64,000 bases of DNA from Sphingomonas sp. Leaf339 (GCF_001426195.1 NZ_LMRS01000045.1:548-64547), one strand, 5' to 3'; positions 7,951 to 17,505 are shown, counted from the stretch's first letter. Made by a program: numbers and translations. Notes: generated by a model from the sequence alone, not told the origin.

Positions 7951-9156
7951 TCAGATCCGTTCGAGCAGCAGAGCAATCCCTTGCCCGACCCCAATACACA
8001 TGAACGCCATCGCATAGCGGCCACTTGTGCGGTGGAGTTCCTCGACGGCGCTCATGGTGATCCGTGCGCCCGACATGCCGAGCGGATGACCGAGCGCAAT
8101 CGCGCCACCGTTGCGATTCACGCGCGGGTCGGTGAAGGGATCTATGGCGAGATCCCGAAGCGTGGCGATCGCCTGACTCGCGAATGCCTCATTCAACTCG
8201 ATCACGTCGAGCTGATCAATCGTAATGCCGCCCAGCGTCATTAGCCTGCGCGCGGCCTCGATCGGCCCGACGCCCATGATCCGCGGCGCGATGCCTGCCG
8301 CAGCCATAGCTACGATCCGTGCACGGGGCGTAAGGCCGTGCTGCGATGCGGCTCTCTCGGACGCAATCAGTGTCGCCGCCGCGCCATCGTTTAGACCTGA
8401 AGCATTGCCGGCCGTCACGGTCCCGTCTGCGCGAACGACGGGCTTCAGCCTAGCGAGCACATCCAGGGTAGTCGCACGCGGATGTTCGTCCGCAGAAAAA
8501 ACGATCGGATCACCTTTCTTCTGCGGGATCGTGACCGGCACGATCTCGGCTGCGAGACGGCCGCTCGCCTGCGCCGCAGCCGCCTTCTCCTGGCTTGCAA
8601 GCGCAAACCGGTCCTGATCCTCACGGCTGACCTTCCATTGGTCGGCGACGTTCTCGCCAGTCTGCGGCATGGCGTCGACCCCGTACGCTGCCTTCATCGC
8701 CGGATTGACGAAGCGCCAGCCGAGCGTGGTGTCCTCCAGCTTCTGCGCGCGGTCGAACGGTGCTTGCGCCTTGCCCATCACATAGGGTGCACGCGTCATG
8801 CTCTCGATGCCGCCAGCGATCATGAATTGCGCATCGCCGCTACGAATCGCGCGTGCCGCAGATCCGATCGCGTCGAGTCCCGATCCGCACAGCCGGTTTA
8901 TCGTCGATCCCGACACGCCCTCAGGGAGGCCGGCTAGCAGGATCGCCATTCGCGCCACATTGCGATTATCCTCGCCGGATTGGTTCGCGCAGCCGAGGAT
9001 CGCGTCGTCTACCGCATCCCAGTCAACGCCTGGGTTACGCTCCATCAAAGCCTTGATAGGAATGGCCGCGAGGTCGTCCGCGCGCACGATTGCTAGTGAG
9101 CCGTTGAGGCGCCCGATCGGGGTGCGGATCGCATCGCAGAGAAAGGCGTCGGCCAT
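7951..9156 (-). CDS. pcaF: 3-oxoadipyl-CoA thiolase
   Basis: This 401-residue acetyl-CoA acyltransferase makes acetyl-CoA and succinyl-CoA from 3-oxoadipyl-CoA, the last step of the beta-ketoadipate pathway. The active-site Cys is in NRLCGSGLDAIG (about residue 90), the His in GGAIALGHPLGMSG and the second Cys in MCIGVGQG near the C-terminus; NEAFA is also present. The start overlaps the stop of the upstream pcaDC fusion by one base, so translation is likely coupled. As last gene of an 11-kb minus-strand block headed by protocatechuate genes, the thiolase is assigned to aromatic rather than fatty-acid catabolism. Length is normal. Confidence 0.93.
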   Translation of the reverse strand: MADAFLCDAIRTPIGRLNGSLAIVRADDLAAIPIKALMERNPGVDWDAVDDAILGCANQSGEDNRNVARMAILLAGLPEGVSGSTINRLCGSGLDAIGSAARAIRSGDAQFMIAGGIESMTRAPYVMGKAQAPFDRAQKLEDTTLGWRFVNPAMKAAYGVDAMPQTGENVADQWKVSREDQDRFALASQEKAAAAQASGRLAAEIVPVTIPQKKGDPIVFSADEHPRATTLDVLARLKPVVRADGTVTAGNASGLNDGAAATLIASERAASQHGLTPRARIVAMAAAGIAPRIMGVGPIEAARRLMTLGGITIDQLDVIELNEAFASQAIATLRDLAIDPFTDPRVNRNGGAIALGHPLGMSGARITMSAVEELHRTSGRYAMAFMCIGVGQGIALLLERI

Positions 9157-10349
9157 CAGTTCAATCCTTCGCTGGCCGAGTCGAGCTCGGAGATAATCTT
9201 GCCCGCTTCGGCAAAGGCAGTGTTGGCGGCAGGAACACCGGCATAGATTGCCGATTGCATCAGCACTTCCTTCAATTCCTCGCGCGTGAATCCGTGGCGC
9301 ATCAATCCGGTTCGGACGTGCAACGCGAACTCCTCCCAGCGGCCGAGCGCCAGCGTGATGGCCAGCACGATAAATCGCCGGCTCCGATCGTCGAGCCCCG
9401 GCCGGCCCCAGATCTCGTTCCAGGCGATCCGCGTGATCATCGCCTGGAAATCGGCGGTAAAGGCAGTACGTTTGGCGAGCGAGGCATCGACCCAGGCGTC
9501 ACCCAGGACACGCCTCCGATTGACAAGCCCCGCCTCGAACAACGTCTCGGCGGCATCGCGCTTGCCATCGTCCGGCGATAGGAACGCGCGCAGAGTCGCG
9601 GCCAGCGCCGCCGGTGTTTCGATCGGTGCCAGATGCGCTGCGTCCAGATGCACCACCTGCGCGTGGGGAATCGCGTCGACGATATGCTCGCCGTGTCCCG
9701 CGAACGGCGTGGACGTATCGCGGTCGCCTGCTAGGACCAAAGTCGGCACCGCGATCTGCGGCAGGCGGTCGATCAGCGCCATGTCGCGGATCGCGGCGCC
9801 GCATCCGGCATAGCCGGCATCCGGCATCGCGATCAGCCCTTGCCGCACGCTTTCCGCCACGCCAGCATGGGTCGCGACGAATTGCGGTGACAGGAACCGC
9901 CCCATGGCCAGGTCGGAAATAGCTGTGGTGCCCCTATCTCGCACGGTAGCGATCCGCGCAGCCCAAGCGCTCGCATCCATCGCCGCCGATGTGCAGATAA
10001 GCGCCAGCGCTTTGACCCGTCTCGGGTAGCGGAGGCCCAGTTCCATGGCGATCATGCCCCCCAGCGACACGCCCGCCACTGCCGCCCGCTCCACATCAGC
10101 CGCATCCATCACCGCGACGATATCGTCGGCCAGCATGCCGAGGCTGTAATCACCGTCGGGCGCATCCGATGCGCCATGTCCACGCGTATCGATCCTGAGC
10201 AGACGATAGGCGGGTAAAAGATGGGGCACTGTCGTATCCCACAACGCCATGTCGGTGCCGATCGAATTGAGCAGGACAAGCACCGGCAGGTCCGGCGCAC
10301 CGTCGAGTTTCCAATAGAGGCGGACGCCGCCCCTGGCTGCAAAGGGCAT
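9156..10349 (-). CDS. pcaL: Fused 3-oxoadipate enol-lactonase / 4-carboxymuconolactone decarboxylase
   Basis: This 397-residue protein joins two consecutive enzymes. Residues about 1-260 are an alpha/beta hydrolase (PcaD) with the nucleophile elbow GVSLGGM (about residue 95), an Asp in VLAGDRDTSTPF and a His in DAAHLAPIE. Residues about 265-395 are a carboxymuconolactone decarboxylase domain (PcaC) with RRVLGDAWVDAS, WGRPGLDDRSRR and an LHVRTGLMRHG segment. The fusion would decarboxylate 4-carboxymuconolactone and hydrolyse the resulting enol-lactone to 3-oxoadipate. Similar fusions (PcaL) are known in actinobacteria such as Rhodococcus, where the domain order is also PcaD then PcaC. The gene lies 3 nt after pcaB and overlaps pcaF by one base. 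Confidence 0.92.
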   Translation of the reverse strand: MPFAARGGVRLYWKLDGAPDLPVLVLLNSIGTDMALWDTTVPHLLPAYRLLRIDTRGHGASDAPDGDYSLGMLADDIVAVMDAADVERAAVAGVSLGGMIAMELGLRYPRRVKALALICTSAAMDASAWAARIATVRDRGTTAISDLAMGRFLSPQFVATHAGVAESVRQGLIAMPDAGYAGCGAAIRDMALIDRLPQIAVPTLVLAGDRDTSTPFAGHGEHIVDAIPHAQVVHLDAAHLAPIETPAALAATLRAFLSPDDGKRDAAETLFEAGLVNRRRVLGDAWVDASLAKRTAFTADFQAMITRIAWNEIWGRPGLDDRSRRFIVLAITLALGRWEEFALHVRTGLMRHGFTREELKEVLMQSAIYAGVPAANTAFAEAGKIISELDSASEGLN

Positions 10350-10352
10350 AGT

Positions 10353-11495
10353 CTATCTTTCGTACCGGGTGATTAGTGCACAGGCGATCGCGACACTCTC
10401 TCCGATATCAGTGCCGAAGCCGGCGCTATCTAGGTTGCGAGCGATCGCCGCCTCGTTGATTTCAAGGCCTTCCGCGACATCCGCCATTGCTGCCGCGGCA
10501 CCGCTGGCAAGCAGGAACAGATCGGCGATTACAGGACCTTCCGCCTGCCAGCCGCCCAGACCGCGCTCCTGCTCCTGCGGCAATCCGCCGAGGAGTGCGG
10601 CGGCCAAGCCCGGCGCTCGGGTCGCGGCCGACAGCGCGACCTGGCACCCCGTGGGGTTACGTTTATGAGCCATCGCGGACGATCCGCCACGCCCGGCGAC
10701 GGCGGGCTCGCTAGCTTCACCGACAGCGTTCTGCGATAGCAACGAGATGTCCCGTGCCATCTTGCCGAGCGCACCGATCACTATGCCCAGACTGGAGCCG
10801 ATCGCCGCAATCCCGATTCGGCGCGCATGCCAAGGCTCGCTTCTAGCCAACCCGAGATCGGCCGCAATCCGCGCCGCGACAGCCGCGCCCTTACCATCCA
10901 GGCCTGCGCGCGTCCCCGCCGCCCCGCCGAACTGCACACATGCATTTTCGACGACGTCGGTACGCAGCCGCTCGGCAGCAGCGCCAATTCCCGCCATCCA
11001 GTGCGCGAACCGCAGGCCGAACGCGACCGGCATCGCATCCTGCAATAGCGTTCGTCCGATCGCCGGCGTCTCGGCATGGCGCGCGGCCTTGTCACGTAGC
11101 GCGGCGGTCGCACGGTCCAGATCGGCGAGCAACAGCGTGGCACCCGCCCGTATCTGCATCATCAATACAGTATCGGCGACGTCCTGACTGGTTGCGCCCT
11201 TGTGCACGGCCTCGGCAGCCGAGCCTGTCAGCGCAGTGCGTAATCGTGCAACCAGCGGAATGGCAAGTGTCCCCGCAAGCGCCATCTCGTCGGCGAGTAT
11301 CACCGGATCGATCGCCAGGGTCGTGCAAGCATCGGCGATGGCCTGCCCGACATCTGCCGCGATCAGCCCCACCGCCACTTCCGCACGTGATAGCGCAGCT
11401 TCGAATGCCAGCGCATGGCAAATCGTGGCATTGTCATCGAATACAGCTAACATAGTGGGCGTCGCGACTGGACGGCTACGAAGCAGGTCGGTCAT
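10353..11495 (-). CDS. pcaB: 3-carboxy-cis,cis-muconate cycloisomerase
   Basis: This 380-residue fumarase/aspartase superfamily enzyme lactonises 3-carboxymuconate to 4-carboxymuconolactone. The superfamily signature GGSSAMAHKRNPTG is at about residue 265, and the conserved segments GATSQDVADTV (about residue 97) and TLLQDAMPVAFG (about 150) are present. The protein is shorter than the ~450-residue pseudomonad PcaB, as is usual for alphaproteobacterial forms. It starts at ATG 11495, 7 nt after the pcaG stop, and ends 3 nt before the pcaDC fusion. Confidence 0.92.
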   Translation of the reverse strand: MTDLLRSRPVATPTMLAVFDDNATICHALAFEAALSRAEVAVGLIAADVGQAIADACTTLAIDPVILADEMALAGTLAIPLVARLRTALTGSAAEAVHKGATSQDVADTVLMMQIRAGATLLLADLDRATAALRDKAARHAETPAIGRTLLQDAMPVAFGLRFAHWMAGIGAAAERLRTDVVENACVQFGGAAGTRAGLDGKGAAVAARIAADLGLARSEPWHARRIGIAAIGSSLGIVIGALGKMARDISLLSQNAVGEASEPAVAGRGGSSAMAHKRNPTGCQVALSAATRAPGLAAALLGGLPQEQERGLGGWQAEGPVIADLFLLASGAAAAMADVAEGLEINEAAIARNLDSAGFGTDIGESVAIACALITRYER

Positions 11496-11502
11496 GTCGA
11501 GA

Positions 11503-12219
11503 TCATAGCGCGAAAAAGACCGTCTCGGCTTCGCCCTGAAGATGGATATCGAACCACCAGTGTCCGTCGTCTCGCCGCCGAGCGATCAACGTCTGCCGCC
11601 GCGTGTCGGGCACCGCGCCCAGTACCGGGTCATCGCCATTGCCATCGCCGTCCTGGAAATACATTCGCGTCGCAAGACGATTGAGCAGGCCTCGCCCAAA
11701 CACCGACACCGCCAAGTGCGGCGCCTGCAGCGTGTTGCCGGGCCCCGGTACACGACCTGGCATGATCGTGCGAAACCGGTAGATGCCGTCGGGATCGACC
11801 GACGCCCGGCCGAAGCCGACGAAGTGCGGATCGAGCGGGGCGTCCTCGCGTGTGTCGTCGACGCTGGCATAGCGGCCGGCGGCATTGGCCTGCCAGATCT
11901 CGATCATCGCATCGAGGATGGCCACGCCCTTCGCGTCGAAGATCTGCCCCGCGATCTCGATCACCTCGCCTTCGGGGATGCCGGTCGGCGCCGAAAGGTT
12001 GAGCACATAATGCTCTTCCCCGAACAGATCGGGCCGCGCGCCCATATCGGACTTGCCGACCAGATCTGCTCCGCCCTTCCACGGCAACCCATAGTGAAAG
12101 AACGGCCCGACTGTCTGCGACGGCGTCTGCCCGAAGATCGTCGGATCCTGATTATCCAGCCGGGGCGCGGACTCGCGGTCTTCCAAGGGTATGTTGGCGA
12201 CAACCGTCTCAATGGTCAT
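11503..12219 (-). CDS. pcaG: Protocatechuate 3,4-dioxygenase alpha subunit
   Basis: This 238-residue intradiol dioxygenase subunit forms the alpha/beta enzyme with PcaH and opens protocatechuate to 3-carboxymuconate. The intradiol signature is visible around [14 protein letters not shown], with the upstream TPSQTVGPFFHYGLPW segment typical of alpha subunits. As expected for the non-catalytic chain, the paired His ligand motif of PcaH is replaced (LQAPHLAVSVFG). The start overlaps the 3' end of pcaH by 11 bases, indicating translational coupling. It has an N-terminal extension of about 25 residues compared with shorter family members. Confidence 0.94.
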   Translation of the reverse strand: MTIETVVANIPLEDRESAPRLDNQDPTIFGQTPSQTVGPFFHYGLPWKGGADLVGKSDMGARPDLFGEEHYVLNLSAPTGIPEGEVIEIAGQIFDAKGVAILDAMIEIWQANAAGRYASVDDTREDAPLDPHFVGFGRASVDPDGIYRFRTIMPGRVPGPGNTLQAPHLAVSVFGRGLLNRLATRMYFQDGDGNGDDPVLGAVPDTRRQTLIARRRDDGHWWFDIHLQGEAETVFFAL

Positions 12220-12925
12220 GATCGTGATCCTCGAACGGCGTTTCGTTGCGGCCCTTCAGCACGACGTCGAACAGATAGCCCAAGGCCCAGGCGGGCTTGG
12301 TCGTCTTGATGTCGAACCGCCCGACCATTCGCTGTCGCGCGGGCATCGGGACGGCATTGGCGATCGGATCGATCTCGATCAGCGGATCGTCGGGAAAGTA
12401 CATCTGCGTCACAAGCCGCGTCGCGAACGCCGGTCCCAAGAGTGACAGATGGATATGCCCCGGCCGCCACGCATTCATGTGGTTGCCCCACGGGTATGCG
12501 CCAGGCCTGATCGTCACATAGCTGTAGCGCCCCTCGGCATCCGTCACCACACGCCCAGCCCCGGTGAAGTTCGGATCGAGGGGGGCGTCCCAATTGTCCA
12601 CCGAGTGGACATAGCGGCCCGAGGCGTTGGCCTGCCAGATTTCGATGACCGTATCGGGGACAGCGCGCCCACGATCATCAAGCACCCGTCCAGACACTAT
12701 GATGCGCTGGCCCTGTGGCACGTCTTTGTGCTGCGCGGTCAAGTCGATTCCGGACGGGCCGACCATCAGCCGGTCCCAGGCACCGGGTCCGGTCGTTTCG
12801 GTCAGCGTCGGCGGGATCATGATCAAGGGCTCACGCGGGCTGCGATCCACGGTCGAACGGTAGTCCGTCGACAGCGACGGCGCGAAATCCGCGTCTTCGC
12901 GGGTATAGGGCATCACGTCGCTCAT
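12209..12925 (-). CDS. pcaH: Protocatechuate 3,4-dioxygenase beta subunit
   Basis: This 238-residue subunit carries the non-haem iron(III) site of the dioxygenase. The intradiol signature [24 protein letters not shown] contains the first Tyr ligand. The second Tyr and the two His ligands are in [20 protein letters not shown] (about residues 140-160). The ATG at 12925 was chosen because it overlaps the pcaJ stop as ATGA; an upstream in-frame extension encodes unrelated sequence from another frame of pcaJ. The order pcaIJ-HG-B-DC-F on one strand supports a single operon for protocatechuate ortho-cleavage. Confidence 0.95.
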   Translation of the reverse strand: MSDVMPYTREDADFAPSLSTDYRSTVDRSPREPLIMIPPTLTETTGPGAWDRLMVGPSGIDLTAQHKDVPQGQRIIVSGRVLDDRGRAVPDTVIEIWQANASGRYVHSVDNWDAPLDPNFTGAGRVVTDAEGRYSYVTIRPGAYPWGNHMNAWRPGHIHLSLLGPAFATRLVTQMYFPDDPLIEIDPIANAVPMPARQRMVGRFDIKTTKPAWALGYLFDVVLKGRNETPFEDHDHDH

Positions 12926-13581
12926 GCCGCAACGCTCTCGAACGCCGCCGCATCGAACGCCGCGCCGGTTTTGCTCCGCATTTCCTGTAGCGTCACGCCC
13001 GGTGCGAGCTCGACCAATGTCAGCCCGCCAGCCTTCTTGTCGCAAGCTAACACGCACAGATCGGTGACGATCAGATCAACCACGCGCTTGCCGGTGAGCG
13101 GCAGCGTACACGCTTCCAGGATCTTGGGCTCGCCCGCCTTGTTTGCGTGATCCATCACGACAACCACTTTCCTCACCCCAGCGACGAGATCCATTGCGCC
13201 GCCCATGCCCTTCACCATCTTGCCGGGAATCGTCCAGTTGGCGATGTCGCCATTGGCGGCGACTTCCATCGCCCCCAGCACCGCCATGTCGATATGCCCG
13301 CCGCGGATCATTGCGAAGCTCTCTGCGCTGGAGAAAAAGCTCGATGTTGGCAGCGCGGTGATCGTCTGCTTGCCTGCATTGATCAAGTCTGGATCGGCCT
13401 CACCCTCGAACGGGAACGGCCCCATGCCAAGCATCCCGTTTTCCGACTGCAGCGTCACGTTCACGCCGTCGGGGATGTAATTCGCAACGAGTGTCGGAAT
13501 CCCGATGCCAAGATTGACGTAATATCCATCCTGCAGTTCGCGCGCCGCGCGCGCCGCCATCTGTTCTCGTGTCCAGCCCAT
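12922..13581 (-). CDS. pcaJ: 3-oxoadipate CoA-transferase beta subunit
   Basis: This 219-residue subunit B of the succinyl-CoA:3-oxoadipate CoA-transferase has the class I CoA-transferase motif [11 protein letters not shown] with the catalytic Glu at about residue 50, and the [10 protein letters not shown] segment near the N-terminus. It pairs with PcaI, whose stop shares a base with the PcaJ start. The related SCOT (acetoacetate) enzymes are hard to separate by sequence alone; the neighbourhood makes the oxoadipate role much more likely. Confidence 0.92.
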   Translation of the reverse strand: MGWTREQMAARAARELQDGYYVNLGIGIPTLVANYIPDGVNVTLQSENGMLGMGPFPFEGEADPDLINAGKQTITALPTSSFFSSAESFAMIRGGHIDMAVLGAMEVAANGDIANWTIPGKMVKGMGGAMDLVAGVRKVVVVMDHANKAGEPKILEACTLPLTGKRVVDLIVTDLCVLACDKKAGGLTLVELAPGVTLQEMRSKTGAAFDAAAFESVAA

Positions 13582-14291
13582 TACGCCACCTCCCGCTGAC
13601 GTACGGTCAGCTTCTCGATCCGCTTCTCATTGATCGTCGACAGCACGATGCGGTCGACATAGATGCCGGGCACATGGATGCAGTCGGGATCGAACGTTCC
13701 GGCTTCCACGATCTCCTCGACCTCGACGACGGTCACCTTGCCCGCCGTCGCCATGTTCGGGTTGAAGTTGCGTGCGGTCTTGCGGAACATCAGGTTACCC
13801 GCCGGGTCGGCGCGCCACGCCTTGATGATGGACAAGTCGCTTCGCAGCCACGTCTCGCGGACATAGTCCTCGCCATCGAACGTCTCGACCGGCTTGCCTT
13901 CAGCCACTACCGTGCCGACGCCGGTCTTGGTGTAGAAGGCCGGGATGCCCGCCCCCCCCGCCCTGATCCGCTCAGCTAGAGTCCCCTGCGGCGTCAATTC
14001 CAGCTCAAGCTCGCCGCTCAGATATTGCTGCTCGAACAGCTTGTTCTCGCCGACATAGCTCGCGATCATCTTGGCAATCTGCCGGCTTTCCAGTAGTGTC
14101 CATAGCCCAAACCCATCGGCGCCGGCATTGTTGGAGATCACCGTCAGCCCAGTGACCCCGCTCGCGCGGATCTCGGGAATCAAGCTTTCGGGATTGCCCG
14201 ACAGGCCGAAGCCGCCGGACATGATCGTCATGCCGTCGGATAAAAGCCCCTCGAGAGCCGCCGCTGAACTACCGTAGATCTTATCTTTCAT
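13581..14291 (-). CDS. pcaI: 3-oxoadipate CoA-transferase alpha subunit
   Basis: This 236-residue subunit A of the CoA-transferase has the CoA-binding glycine-rich motif [13 protein letters not shown] (about residues 21-33), followed by [11 protein letters not shown] and the conserved [12 protein letters not shown] and [15 protein letters not shown] segments. With PcaJ it transfers CoA from succinyl-CoA to 3-oxoadipate. It is the first catabolic gene of the pca block and lies 53 nt downstream of the TetR gene, so it may be read from the same transcript or from a promoter in that gap. Confidence 0.92.
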   Translation of the reverse strand: MKDKIYGSSAAALEGLLSDGMTIMSGGFGLSGNPESLIPEIRASGVTGLTVISNNAGADGFGLWTLLESRQIAKMIASYVGENKLFEQQYLSGELELELTPQGTLAERIRAGGAGIPAFYTKTGVGTVVAEGKPVETFDGEDYVRETWLRSDLSIIKAWRADPAGNLMFRKTARNFNPNMATAGKVTVVEVEEIVEAGTFDPDCIHVPGIYVDRIVLSTINEKRIEKLTVRQREVA

Positions 14292-14344
14292 TCTGCTCGA
14301 TCTTTCATTTCGGGGCCAGAATATGTGCTGAATTACAGAATCTC

Positions 14345-14956
14345 TTAGATTACGCCGGTTTTCAGCCCAGCGATAAGCAAGTCCATTACCGCCTCGACGC
14401 CGTCCGGCCGAGCGTCGCCGCGTGTGACGAAATAAGGGTGCTGAAAGCGGCTAGTCCCTTCGTGAATCGCGCGAGCCGCACGTGATATGTCATTCACTTT
14501 GAACTCACGGCGCTTTACGCCATCCGCAACAATAGCGGCGATTTGCTCACGCAAATGCGAAACATGTTCTGCAATCACGTCGCGTGATGCTTCTGCCAAC
14601 GAATTATACGTAGCGAACAACTCCGGATCACTTGCCAATTTGTCGAGCTTGACCGCAATAAGCCCATCTACCCACCCACGGAGCCGAGCTTCGGCCGGAG
14701 AATCTTGCGCGACGAAACAGTAAAGAGGCTCGGCAATGCCGCGCAGCCAGCGCGCTGCGACCATATCCTGAATATCGGCTTTGCTGTTAAAGTGTCGGTA
14801 CACGTTCGCGTGGCTCATCCCCAGATGGCGCGCCACGTCCACGACCTTCGTCTTTGCAGGACCATGCCGACGCAGAAGATCTTCCGCCGCCTGCAAAATG
14901 CGCTCGCGCATATCGGGGACGTCGGAAACCGGTGTAGAAGTCTCAGCCAAATTCAA
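14345..14956 (-). CDS. TetR/AcrR-family regulator at the head of the pca genes
   Basis: This ~203-residue protein has an N-terminal TetR helix-turn-helix (RERILQAAEDLLRRHG ... VVDVARHLGMSHANVYRHFNSKADI, about residues 17-62) and a C-terminal ligand domain with no recognisable signature. The frame starts at a TTG (14956); an internal ATG at 14911 would still keep the whole DNA-binding domain. It is co-directional with the lignostilbene dioxygenase upstream (69 nt) and pcaI downstream (53 nt). pca operons are more usually controlled by LysR-type PcaQ or IclR-type PcaR/PcaU; no such gene is in the window, so this TetR is the obvious local candidate. Effector unknown. Confidence 0.82.
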   Translation of the reverse strand: MNLAETSTPVSDVPDMRERILQAAEDLLRRHGPAKTKVVDVARHLGMSHANVYRHFNSKADIQDMVAARWLRGIAEPLYCFVAQDSPAEARLRGWVDGLIAVKLDKLASDPELFATYNSLAEASRDVIAEHVSHLREQIAAIVADGVKRREFKVNDISRAARAIHEGTSRFQHPYFVTRGDARPDGVEAVMDLLIAGLKTGVI

Positions 14957-15025
14957 TTCCCATCAAGCGGCACAACCGATGTGTAGGAGCCGACACGAAA
15001 TGCCTCAAGCAAAGCCGCGTGGATA

Positions 15026-16507
15026 TTATTCGCTTGCACGTACTCGGCCAATCCGGATCTGCTCTTCGATGAACGAGCGCTCGTACCATTCGCCGTGCAG
15101 ACCGGGACGCAGCCGAATCGGCAGCTTTACCTTCGCGATCGGCGGCGCTTCGAAATCCGCCGTATCGACCAGCCACAATTCGGAAAGCTGCTGCCCCGTC
15201 ATGTGAGTGATGAGAAAGGCAAGATAGCCATCGGCTTCAGGCGCGTCCGGCGACCGCGGGATGAAGATCGGCTCCTGGAAGATCACCTCGTCCGGGCCGG
15301 TGTGATAGATGGTCTCACCACTCGTCACGTCGATCTTCGCGATGGTCCGGAACATCATCTTCTTGCCCTGCGCGAAGGCCTGGCCCGGCGTCTGCACCAT
15401 CATGAAGTGGGTGCGATAGGCCTGCCCCTGCCAGCGGTCGTCGACGATCGGGAACTCGCCAGTAGCTGGCGACAGCACCGTCTCGACGATCTTGCCTTCG
15501 TTGTCATCCAGATCGACGGTCCACCGGGTCAACCGGCACAGCGACTTCTCTTCGTCGAATGGCGCGCCGTTGATGTCGGGAAAGAAGGGGAAGGCATTGC
15601 CGTGCGCGACCGGCGCATCGAGATGCATGCGCCGGCCTTCCTGAAATCCGTTGGCGAAATGCTGCGCGAAGCGGTTCGGACCGCTGAACCAGCGAACCTC
15701 GTCGCCGCGGCCATAACGCGGAAGAACGCCGACATAGCTGTCCTTCGAGGGGTCGAAGCGGAAGTGGACGTCCATCTTCTTCAGCCGCTCGATGTCACTG
15801 GTTACCGCGGTCAGCGGAAAGGCGACATAGTCCTCGCCGATGACGAATTCGTGGATCATTCCCGAATACGGTGCCTCCAGCCACGCCTCGTGGATGATCT
15901 CACCGTCCGGACTGATGACGTAATAGGCCAGGTCACGCGTCGCTTCGCCCTTGGCGGCATAGCCCATGGCGAACATCTCGCCGGTCTTCGGGTCGACTTT
16001 GGGATGCGCGGTAAAGGTCTTCGACGACAGCTTGCCGCCAAAATCGGTGTAGCCGACCGTTTCGAGGGTGATGGGATCCATCTCCAATGGCGGACTGTCC
16101 TCCTTCATCGCAAGCAGGCGCCCACCGTGCAGCTGGATGCCGGTGTTGGCGGTACCGCGGATCTGACCCCGGACTGTGGGATCGTCGTCGAAGGGATTGC
16201 GGTAGGCGCCGAACAGCGAACGGCGTGCCGCGCGCTCCAGCTTCAGCTTGTCGGTCAATGCATATTTCGATTTGAAGTCGACATGACCGTCGCGAAACGT
16301 GAAGGTCGTGACCATGCCGTCGCCGTTGAAGGCGATGTCCTTGCCTGATTTGGCAGGAAACGCAGGATCGGGACCGACGCGATAGAAGGTGCCGTCGAGA
16401 TGAGCCGGGACCTCGCCCTCGACCTCCAGCTCGAAGATGTCTCCTTCGAACCGGTTCGGCTTCATGAAGCCGGAATAGACGAACTCATTGGGAAACAGCG
16501 TGGACAT
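15026..16507 (-). CDS. lsdA: Lignostilbene-alpha,beta-dioxygenase (carotenoid cleavage oxygenase family)
   Basis: This 493-residue seven-bladed propeller oxygenase cleaves a central double bond. Four His expected to bind Fe(II) are visible at about H168, H219, H283 and H471 (LHGEW). Three residues known from Sphingomonas LsdA to hold the 4-hydroxystilbene ring (Phe59, Tyr101, Lys134) match here at F60, Y102 and K135, which favours stilbene over carotenoid cleavage. Products of lignostilbene cleavage are vanillin-type aldehydes. A strong AAGGAGG (16513-16519) fits ATG 16507 with 5 nt spacing better than the GTG three bases earlier. It lies 18 nt after the amidohydrolase gene, and an aldehyde dehydrogenase precedes both, so aldehyde products could be oxidised by the same operon. 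Confidence 0.87.
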   Translation of the reverse strand: MSTLFPNEFVYSGFMKPNRFEGDIFELEVEGEVPAHLDGTFYRVGPDPAFPAKSGKDIAFNGDGMVTTFTFRDGHVDFKSKYALTDKLKLERAARRSLFGAYRNPFDDDPTVRGQIRGTANTGIQLHGGRLLAMKEDSPPLEMDPITLETVGYTDFGGKLSSKTFTAHPKVDPKTGEMFAMGYAAKGEATRDLAYYVISPDGEIIHEAWLEAPYSGMIHEFVIGEDYVAFPLTAVTSDIERLKKMDVHFRFDPSKDSYVGVLPRYGRGDEVRWFSGPNRFAQHFANGFQEGRRMHLDAPVAHGNAFPFFPDINGAPFDEEKSLCRLTRWTVDLDDNEGKIVETVLSPATGEFPIVDDRWQGQAYRTHFMMVQTPGQAFAQGKKMMFRTIAKIDVTSGETIYHTGPDEVIFQEPIFIPRSPDAPEADGYLAFLITHMTGQQLSELWLVDTADFEAPPIAKVKLPIRLRPGLHGEWYERSFIEEQIRIGRVRASE

Positions 16508-16525
16508 CACGACCTCCTTTTGTGC

Positions 16526-17491
16526 CTAGAACGCCCAGAGCTTTTGCGCATTGCCGCCCAACACCGCAGCGCGGGTGACGTCATCGATGTTCAACGCTGT
16601 GACGTGTTCGGCACCCAGGTCGACAAACGGATAGTCGGTCCCGAACAAGATGCGGTCCCACCCGACGATGCCACCCACCATCTCGATGAACGGCGGGTAG
16701 AACGAGCAGGTATCGTACCAAAAGCGTTTAGCGAACATACTCGGCAATTGGGTGATATGCGCACGGCAATCGGCATAGTTCCGATATCCATTGTCGAGCC
16801 GTTCGAGCAGGTCGACGAACGCAGCGCCGGTATGCGCTACCACGAACGGGAAGTCCGGGTAACGCTCAAAGACGCCGGCATAGATCAGCCGTGCCATGGC
16901 CAGACTGGTGTCGTAGAGAAAGCCCACCCTTACCCCCAACGCGAACTCGTCCATCGCGCCAGCGAAGGTCGGCACCATCGGGTGCTCGACGACCGGAAAA
17001 CGAAGCTCGTTCAGTCGGGCCCAGAGCGGCTCCAGGCGGGTATCGCTTAGAGGGACGCCATCGAGGTTGGAGCCGAGCGAAAGCCCTACGACGCCAGGCG
17101 CCGTCCGCACCCGCTCCAGCTCTGCCAAGGCAGCTTCGACGTCGGGCAGCGGAAGAGTGACGACCGCGCTCAACCGGTCGGGATCGGCGGCGATCCGCGC
17201 GATGATCCGGTCGTTTTCCGCCCTACACAGCGCGATGCGTGCCTCCGGCGGAAATTCATAGATACTGGGGGTGGAGAGCGATAGGATGCGCCGGTCGATC
17301 TGCTTGGCGTCCATATCGCGCAACAGCTCGTCTGGATCGAACATCCGATCCCAAAACGGCAACCAGTTCGATCCGTTACGCTTCAGGAAATGCACCCCGG
17401 CGGCGCGCCTTTCCACCGTCACGCCCGGCAAGGCTTCGAGCGCCTCGTAAAAGGGGCGCGCCGTATAATGTCCGTGAACGTCGATCCGCAC
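16526..17491 (-). CDS. Amidohydrolase-2 family protein (ACMSD-like, possible decarboxylase)
   Basis: This 321-residue metal-dependent TIM-barrel protein starts from a GTG with AGGAG just upstream. The N-terminal HxH metal motif is DVHGHY (residues 4-9), further likely ligands are in VEHPM, VVAHTGAAF and the late Asp in FGTDYPF (about residue 289). The nearest general group is the ACMSD/gamma-resorcylate decarboxylase branch, whose members decarboxylate or hydrolyse aromatic acids and ring-cleavage products. The substrate is unknown. It sits 14 nt after the aldehyde dehydrogenase and 18 nt before the lignostilbene dioxygenase, so a role on an aryl substrate of that operon is inferred. Confidence 0.8.
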   Translation of the reverse strand: MRIDVHGHYTARPFYEALEALPGVTVERRAAGVHFLKRNGSNWLPFWDRMFDPDELLRDMDAKQIDRRILSLSTPSIYEFPPEARIALCRAENDRIIARIAADPDRLSAVVTLPLPDVEAALAELERVRTAPGVVGLSLGSNLDGVPLSDTRLEPLWARLNELRFPVVEHPMVPTFAGAMDEFALGVRVGFLYDTSLAMARLIYAGVFERYPDFPFVVAHTGAAFVDLLERLDNGYRNYADCRAHITQLPSMFAKRFWYDTCSFYPPFIEMVGGIVGWDRILFGTDYPFVDLGAEHVTALNIDDVTRAAVLGGNAQKLWAF

Positions 17492-17505
17492 CGGCTCCTA
17501 CTCCC

